In this document: in pieces, positions 58,154 through 64,000 of the stretch | Layout of the letters: each line of letters opens with the position of its first letter | Numbering within the stretch: position 1 is the stretch's first letter | Origin: Neurospora crassa OR74A | Taxonomy: Eukaryota; Ascomycota; Sordariomycetes; Sordariales; Sordariaceae | Assembly: GCF_000182925.2 (NCBI RefSeq) | Contig: NC_026504.1 | Coordinates: 1,922,001-1,986,000, forward strand | Direction of reading: 5' to 3' | DNA: 64,000 nt | Notes under the pieces: generated by a model | Seen by the model: only the letters and a program-made list of their open reading frames with translations | What the model was told of the DNA's origin: nothing | Database searches by the model: none | Position numbers and translations under genes: made by a program

Positions 58154-59337
58154 GACAGGCGCAGGCGATGTCCTAAGTAGTAACTGAGGTGGATTTGTAA
58201 AAGACGTCCTTCTCTTCAACCGAGAAAATCAACACTGTCGATTTGATGATGAATGAAGAAGGTTAGATGTGGGGAAGGGTTGGCTGCTTGTGAAACGATC
58301 TCAGCGATGCTGCTGAGTGCTTCAGTTGGAGTTGCACAATGCAATGGACGGGCTGTCGAGATCAGACAAACACCAGGACGTACAAGTAGTGTAGGTCGGA
58401 AGCCCTGAAGTAGCACTGGCCACCTGCCCAACAGGTCTGGGGATGTGTGTGTGTTCCCCTGCCACGGCAGCACGGAAAGGAAGTTCAAGTCAAAGACACT
58501 TGACTACTAGGCAGCATCTGACACCTCGTTGGTACAATGTCCGTTGAGAGTTCCTGAAGGTTCTGAGAAATGTTTGGCTGGAATTTGGCAAACGTGACTG
58601 TCAAGGTCGAAAGAAAGTCAAGAATGGAAAGTGAGCTCAACGCTGCGCCATGCCACGGTCCAGGTCGTTCAGGAACGCGCACAAGCACGGACCCCAAGTG
58701 CCCCACCATGTTGAGCTCAGGTCAGGTCGGGTCGCGGGAGATATGGATGGTTCCACTCATGCACAACGCTCAGAGCCTCAGACGGTAACCCCCAGTCCAC
58801 CCCTGAGTGTGTACAAGATAATGGAACTTGAACGCATTGTAATGACTCGTATTATGTATGACGCAAACCACCACCCGCAAGACCCAACCCAATCTGCCAT
58901 TTCTACTTGACCCACTTCACGTTGATGCGGACAGGGGTGGGAGACGGGATGTTGGCGGAGTTAAGCCCAGTATGATCGAGTGCCGTACAAATACGTAGTG
59001 TACATAGTACGTAGTGTAAACCCGAGTGGCCCGGAAGCGGCCGCGGCGCCGCATCAACTCGGCTTCTCACCCGCACACATCGGCTTCTCATCCGCACACA
59101 TCGGCCTCGCGTCCGCACCAACTATTACACCTTTGGTCTACATTTGAAGTTGTGGATCTGTGAAATAACCTTGCGATTTGTAATTGCGGGTTATGGTTCA
59201 AAGATATAAGATGGCTTCTTCTTCTTCTTCTGTCGGATGGTTGGATCAGGCTTCACTACGATAGACAGACATAACTTCGACAGCAACAATCCAACTCTCT
59301 TCCAACGACCCATCACCAAGATCGAACGTCCAGCACA
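58154..59337. promoter_or_regulatory. Divergent promoter region, Clr2-like gene / short-chain dehydrogenase
   Basis: About 1.2 kb between two head-to-head start codons. It contains a 21-base tandem repeat (59060-59119), a small TACGTAGTGTA duplication near 58.99-59.02 kb and a CTT microsatellite at about 59217-59231 close to the dehydrogenase start. Confidence 0.45.
59060..59119. repeat. 21-bp tandem repeat, three copies
   Basis: Units 59060-59080 and 59081-59101 are CGGCTTCTCAyCCGCACACAT; a third shortened copy follows at 59102-59119. They lie about 220-280 bases upstream of the dehydrogenase start. Confidence 0.8.
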
Positions 59338-60385
59338 ATGTCGGGTATCACCTTCGGTTTTAACACGGAAGGCCTCGAGGTGGTACGCCATCTCCGAGAC
59401 CAAGTGTCCGGACGCACATGCAGGTTCAACCCAGCTGGCTCTTCATAGCGCTCCATCGCTAACACTACGTTCCTCACATGTAGTCCTTATTACCGGCCCG
59501 AGTGAGGGAGGCCTCGGCGCCGAAACAGCCATCTCGCTTGCCCATGCCAACCCAGCACTGCTCATCCTCGTCGGACGCTCCCTCAACAAGATTCAGCCCA
59601 CAATTGACGCCATCCACGCCGTCAACCCATCCATCGCCGTCAAGTTCATCGCTGCCGATCTTACCTCGCTGAACAGCGTACGTGAAGCAGCCCGCAGTAT
59701 CCTCGACGACGCATCCATCGCCCACATTGACGTCCTCATCAACAACGCCGCCGTCATGGCCTGTCCTTACGAACTCACCGTTGACGGTTTCGAGATGCAA
59801 TTTGCCACGGCGCACCTCGGCCACTTTGTGCTGACGAAGCACATCTTACCCAAGCTCAGAGCATCAGCCGGTGCGGGCAAGCCCCAGACCCGCATCATCA
59901 ACGTTTCCTCCCTGGGAAACACCCTCGGCGGCATCCGCTGGGACGACCCTAGCTACACCAAGCGTCCGGAGGAGTACAAACCCTGGGACGCCTACGGGCA
60001 GGCTAAGACGGCCAACGTGCTCTTCACTGTCGCGCTCAACAAACGGCTACTCGCCAAGACGGGTATCAGGTCGTATGCCCTGCACCCTGGCGGCATCTAT
60101 ACCCCCTTGCTCCGGCACATGAACGATGAGTTGATGGAGGAGATTACGCAGAGGGTGACGAAGGGAGAGATGCAGTTGAAGACGGTGCAGCAGGGTTGTG
60201 CGACTACGCTGAGGGCGGCGCTAGATCCGGAGCTGGAGAAGGCGGGGGAGGACGGCGTGTTTTTGAGTGATTGTCAGTTTACCAAGGACCCGGAGCTTGT
60301 GGCGCCTCGGGCGCTTGATGAGGAGGATGCGGAACGGCTTTGGGGGTTGAGTGAGGAGTTGGTTGGGGAGAAGTTTGAGCTTTGA
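59338..60385 (+). CDS. Short-chain dehydrogenase/reductase, with probable GC-AG intron
   Basis: Two exons (59338-59419, 59484-60385) give 327 residues from MSGITFGFNTEGLEVVRHLR, a start typical of fungal WW-oxidoreductase/retinol-dehydrogenase-like SDRs. The cofactor motif TGPSEGGLG (31-39) is followed by NNAA (114-117), the catalytic serine region INVSSLG and Y198-x3-K202. The reading frame requires the intron to start with GC (GCAGGT) and end at TGTAG; it has a GCTAAC branch site. An unspliced alternative from the ATG at 59237 stays open and adds an 84-residue unrelated N terminus, which I consider less likely. SDRs use NAD(P)H to oxidise or reduce alcohols and ketones; the substrate is unknown. 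The C terminus has no membrane segment. Confidence 0.85.
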
Positions 60386-61809
60386 GCTGGGGAGGTAATG
60401 CACTGGGAAATGAGAACAAGGTGGGCTTATATCGTGGGTAGTTGAATAGATGATGGAGTGGAACATGACCATAGAACAGCTGAATGCAATGCAGCCATCT
60501 CTTCTTCTTGAATTTGGGGGCCTTTACCCACGTGCTGATTGTCTATGCAGAAGTCGTAGTGATGAAACATGTTTTCACTTGTGACAGATCAACATTAATT
60601 AATGTCCGACTACCTCCCACCACTATCGTTCAACATTTGAACAAACTCATCACCGGGACTATCGCCGCACTCAAGACACAAAGCTAGATTCAAGGGGTTC
60701 GCTCGCTTGTTATTGACCACGAAGCTGTACGGGGTTGTCACTCAGACGCCTTGCAATGTCAACTTACTTATGAATGATATGAGTGTTTCCTCCGCAAACA
60801 TCTCCACTCGTTAATCTCAAGGGGATGGGGGAGTTGATGGGAAAGGAAAGTAGTGTGATACCCAATCAAAGAGGCCCGCAGTCTCTATGGAGAACTGATC
60901 GTAGCCGCATAGGACTGCTACTGTACGTGGGTGGCTCCGTGAATGGGATGTGTAAGTCACTAACAGAAAGGGCAGCAATCCCCACCAAAACTGTTACTGG
61001 CTATGCACACCCCCCGTCCGGAGCCAGCTCCCGGGTACCAGAGTGTCACGTCCTTGGCATGTCGATCAGGATCCATATATCACTGAGCTTATTTTTTGTT
61101 AGTTTGCCCACCTTTGTCCGTGTGAAACATAGATCTTCGCTGGATGGACTGAACGATTCGCAAAACCTCTTGACGTCCCTGTAGATTGATAGGTTTCATC
61201 GCATTGATAGGGATCAATGTCTAAAACAAACGGCCACCGCTTGCTCCTTGGCAACATGGGTTCAGGAGGTGGCTCAACGAAGTGAACGACATAGCATACA
61301 GCCTTACACTGCAGTCGCCAAACCCACGCAACTCAAGCCACTCCGCCAGGTCAATAGTTCAACGATACGGATGTTGAGCCACAGCATCTTCTGCTCTTGC
61401 GGTCAGAGTATCAGTCGGCATCTCATCATCACCTCCCCGAATGATGAATGGATGGATGGAGACACTATCCAACCCACATCTCCTGTTCCATTACCCTTGG
61501 AGGACGAACAGGAGGAGACAGGTGGTGTGGAAAAAGGTCCGGACACTCGCTGGGTCTGGTTTGGAATAAGCGCGTCCGGACTTTGTTTTCCCACACCACC
61601 CTGGGAGAATGATGATCTTGACTTCAAGTCCACCGAGAAGAACAACTACATAAGCCCGTTCTTTCCCTCCCGTTTCCAAGCTTAGGTCGTCATCAACACA
61701 AGCTTCTCATTCATCACACTCATTACCAACCCAACAGCCACTAAATTACTTACTTATTATCATAACCATTTTAAACACCCAACCAACCAAAACACCACCA
61801 CCATCCAAA
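60386..61809. other. Intergenic region and promoter of the secreted repeat protein
   Basis: About 1.4 kb with only short, unrelated frames. The last ~100 bases are rich in CAACCAA/CACCACC words, typical of fungal 5' UTRs of well-expressed genes. No other gene is seen. Confidence 0.45.
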
Positions 61810-63084
61810 ATGAAGACCACCACCTCTTTCTTCGCCTACCTCCTCGCCGCCTCGGCCTCCACCGTCTTTGCGGCCGCCATCCCCCGCTCCAACAGTTTCT
61901 CGCCCGTCCAGCAGGCCAAGGCTGCTCTCGATGGCGTCTCTGACAACGTTCCCGTCGCGGGCCACTATGTGCAGCAGGTGAAGGACATCGTTCCTCCGGT
62001 TGATGGGGCTTCTGAGGTTCCCACTTCCGCTCACGCCGCCGCCGCCCCCGCTGACGCTGCCGTCCCTGCTGCCGAGGCCGATTCTTTTGGCGACTTTGCC
62101 GACTTTGCCGACGCTGCCCCTGGCGTCCCCGCTGCTAGTGTCCCTGCTGGCGCCGCCACCCCTGCTAATGCCGCCGCCGCTCCGGCCAAGGCCGCCGACA
62201 AGGTCAACGATGACGAGAAGGCCGCGCCCGAGGCGCCCTCCGCGCCTTCCGCGCCTTCCATCCCCACCATCCCTACCACGGCTGAGGTCGCCGGCAAGGT
62301 CGACGATGCCGCCAAGGCCGTCACGCCCGAGGGTGCCTCTGTCCCCTCCGTTCCCGCTGAAGCCGCCGGCAAGATCATTGATGACGCCAAGGCCGCCGTA
62401 CCCGAGGGTTCCTCCGTCCCTGCCGCTGCCTCCGGTCCCGTTGAGGCCGCCGGCAAGATCATTAATGACGCCAAGGCCGTCATCCCCGAGGGTGGTTCCG
62501 TCCCTACCGCCGACTCCGTCGGTGAAGCCGCCGGCAAGATCGTTGATGACGCCAAGGCCGCCGTGCCCCAGGGTTCCGCTGTTCCTGCCGCCGTCTCCGC
62601 CCCCGCTGAGGCCGCCGGCAAGATCATTGATGACGCCAAGGCCACCGTGCCCGAGGGTTCCTCTGTCCCTTCTGTCCCCTCCGTCCCTTCCCTGGTTGAC
62701 GCCGCCGCCGAAAAGGTCAACGATAGCGCCAAGAACATCGCGCGCGGTCTTGCCGGTCTCCCCTCCCTCAACGACGCTCCTCTCGGGGGCGATGTCGTCA
62801 ACCAGGTCGGTAAGATCGTCGATGGCGCCGCTGGAAAGATTGCGCGCCGTCTTGCCAACCTCCCCACCATCAACGGCGCTCCTGTCGGGGGCGATGTCGT
62901 CAAGCAGGTCGAAAAGATCGTCAATGACGCCACTAAGAAGATTGCGCGCGATCCTGCCGGTCTTCCCTCCATCAACGGCGCTCCTCTCGGGGGTGATCTC
63001 GTCAACTCTGTCGGCGGGCTCCTCGATAGCGTCAAGGGCGGCGTGCCCGTCCTCAACTCCCTCGGCGGCGGTCACCGCGTTTAA
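61810..63084 (+). CDS. Secreted Ala/Pro-rich protein with two related tandem repeat families
   Basis: A single exon encodes 424 residues. Residues 1-23 form a clear signal peptide (MKTTTSFFAYLLAASASTVF then AAA). After an Ala/Pro-rich region come about five units of 25-28 residues (about 158-298), roughly AEAAGKIIDDAKAAVPEG plus a Ser-Val-Pro spacer. Three units of 34 residues follow (about 310-410), of the type IARRLANLPTINGAPVGGD then VVKQVEKIVNDATKK. Both families share an amphipathic helix GKI(V/I)(D/N)DA(A/T)K. Codons are strongly C/G-ending, which suggests high expression. No enzyme domain is recognised; a cell-wall, surface or extracellular-matrix role is inference. One dibasic site (IARR) occurs, but the equivalent positions in other units are RG and RD, so regular Kex2 processing is not supported. 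Confidence 0.85.
   Translation: MKTTTSFFAYLLAASASTVFAAAIPRSNSFSPVQQAKAALDGVSDNVPVAGHYVQQVKDIVPPVDGASEVPTSAHAAAAPADAAVPAAEADSFGDFADFADAAPGVPAASVPAGAATPANAAAAPAKAADKVNDDEKAAPEAPSAPSAPSIPTIPTTAEVAGKVDDAAKAVTPEGASVPSVPAEAAGKIIDDAKAAVPEGSSVPAAASGPVEAAGKIINDAKAVIPEGGSVPTADSVGEAAGKIVDDAKAAVPQGSAVPAAVSAPAEAAGKIIDDAKATVPEGSSVPSVPSVPSLVDAAAEKVNDSAKNIARGLAGLPSLNDAPLGGDVVNQVGKIVDGAAGKIARRLANLPTINGAPVGGDVVKQVEKIVNDATKKIARDPAGLPSINGAPLGGDLVNSVGGLLDSVKGGVPVLNSLGGGHRV
62281..63042 (+). repeat. Coding tandem repeats of the secreted protein (units of about 75-84 bp and 102 bp)
   Basis: The DNA repeats GCCGGCAAGATCATTGATGA-like words at 62.28-62.70 kb and CTCGGGGGCGATGTCGTCAA-like words at 62.74-63.04 kb. Synonymous differences between units show that the repeats are not very recent. 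Confidence 0.8.
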
Positions 63085-64000
63085 ATAATTGGGTGTGAAG
63101 AAACGGGTCCATGATTGCAGGAATGTAGTTGAATGAGGAGTTGGTAAACAAGAAAATTGGTGGGGTGGAGGAGGATTTAATGACATGGGGGATGAGAGTG
63201 CACGCGAGGATACCCGGTACCTACCTAGTCATATCCCGATAATAGTTATTTTTAATGGACATTTGAACCTTTCAACATTTCGTCTGCTCTTCGAATCTCT
63301 GGATAGTGATGCTCGCAACAGGCGAAGATGAATTGACACGCGTGAGTGGTGTCTGGTTGGTGTGTCAAGGAACCTCCCAAGTACAGATGATTCTGATGGT
63401 TGCCTGGGGCAGTTGTCGAGATAAAAAGTCTGTGTTGGATGGGGGTTAGGGTTGGACACCGCCAGTTCCCCTGACATCCCGTCTCACCCTTTTCTGAACC
63501 TTGACAGCTTCCTTCTGAGGCGGTGATCTGCAGACGCCTTTCTGTAGGTACTTTTGGTAGCCGCGGCTGTCAGATTCAAGTGGTTCCGGCAAGCAAACAA
63601 AGTGGAATGTTCATGTTCCGCGCATCAAAGTGCTGCTGTGGGCAGGCGGGCAAGAAGCGGTAAGTTCCGATGAACCTGTCCGACAAGTCAGGTGGAAGTC
63701 GATGACAAAAGTTGGAGTGAGGGATGGGGGAGTTCAGATCATGCACGGACTGGCGCTGCAAGACAGGGGTACGTACACTATTTCCTGTTCCCACTTTCCC
63801 ATCACATCCAAAGAAATGCCCTCAAACATCATCATCATCTTCACTTCACACTACCTCCCGCCCGTGGCGCTACACACTGCGTTACCGTTGCATACCTCTT
63901 ACTTGTCGCTCCCTTTTCGGATTTCCTACAAATTACCATACTTTGATCGACCGACGGCGCCAGCAATCCCTACCAACAGTGCTTCCTAACGGTGTACCCG
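63085..64000. other. Region downstream of the secreted repeat protein, no gene seen
   Basis: Only short frames without family resemblance. It holds the 3' UTR of the repeat protein gene; whatever gene comes next begins beyond the window. Confidence 0.4.

Noticed and set aside
59237-59337. Upstream in-frame ATG as start of the short-chain dehydrogenase
   Set aside because: The resulting N terminus is unlike the family, while the ATG at 59338 with splicing gives the family-typical start.
62840-62860. Dibasic site in the secreted repeat protein as evidence of a Kex2-processed repeat peptide precursor
   Set aside because: Only one of three units has RR; the others have RG and RD at the same position.
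61771-63186. 471-codon open frame antisense to the secreted repeat protein, plus a 362-codon frame in another + frame
   Set aside because: All frames stay open because the sense gene is repetitive and strongly GC3-biased. The sense frame has a signal peptide and clean repeats; the antisense product is just Gly/Asp/Arg periodicity.

Overview
The window is nuclear DNA of a filamentous ascomycete, most likely Neurospora or a close relative in the Sordariaceae. Three things point there. The first ~10.2 kb is extremely AT-rich and TpA-rich, as left by repeat-induced point mutation (RIP). The genes carry short introns with GTAAGT/GTACGT donors and CTAAC-type branch sites. The proteins include fungal-type families such as Zn2Cys6 regulators, XanA and MOR2/PAG1/TAO3.

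Layout. 1-10.2 kb is a RIP-degraded heterochromatin-like block. It holds a fossil Ty3/gypsy LTR retrotransposon on the + strand (gag-like region, protease, RT, RNase H, integrase, chromodomain, 3' LTR) and a second, unassigned coding relic on the - strand. 10.2-12.6 kb is a transition zone with small CxxC-encoding pieces.

12.6-27.2 kb is a dense housekeeping region: TFIIA gamma (-), V-ATPase c'' (+), gephyrin-type molybdenum cofactor protein (-), POP5 of RNase P/MRP (+), GPN2 GTPase (-), BUB3 (+), a disordered nuclear-like protein (-) and a two-RRM RNA-binding protein (-). Most are head-to-head or tail-to-tail pairs. A 4.6 kb gene-poor stretch follows, then NADPH-cytochrome P450 reductase (-), 4 kb of leader or intergenic DNA, and the >2,700-residue morphogenesis scaffold TAO3/MOR2/PAG1 (+).

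47.9-64 kb is more accessory: a Zn2Cys6 regulator (+); xanthine dioxygenase XanA (-), whose upstream DNA has a perfect UaY/PCO-1-type site and paired GATA sites; an intron-bearing tRNA-Tyr; a secreted GH125 mannosidase (-); a Clr2-like silencing protein with a long polyglutamine tract (-); a short-chain dehydrogenase with a probable GC-AG intron (+); and a secreted Ala/Pro-rich protein built of two linked repeat families (+).

Exon boundaries were worked out by eye from splice motifs, reading phase and family conservation. They are predictions, with no transcript evidence. The genes are mostly independent housekeeping units rather than one pathway. The clearest regulatory logic is at xanA, where purine induction and nitrogen derepression appear to meet.
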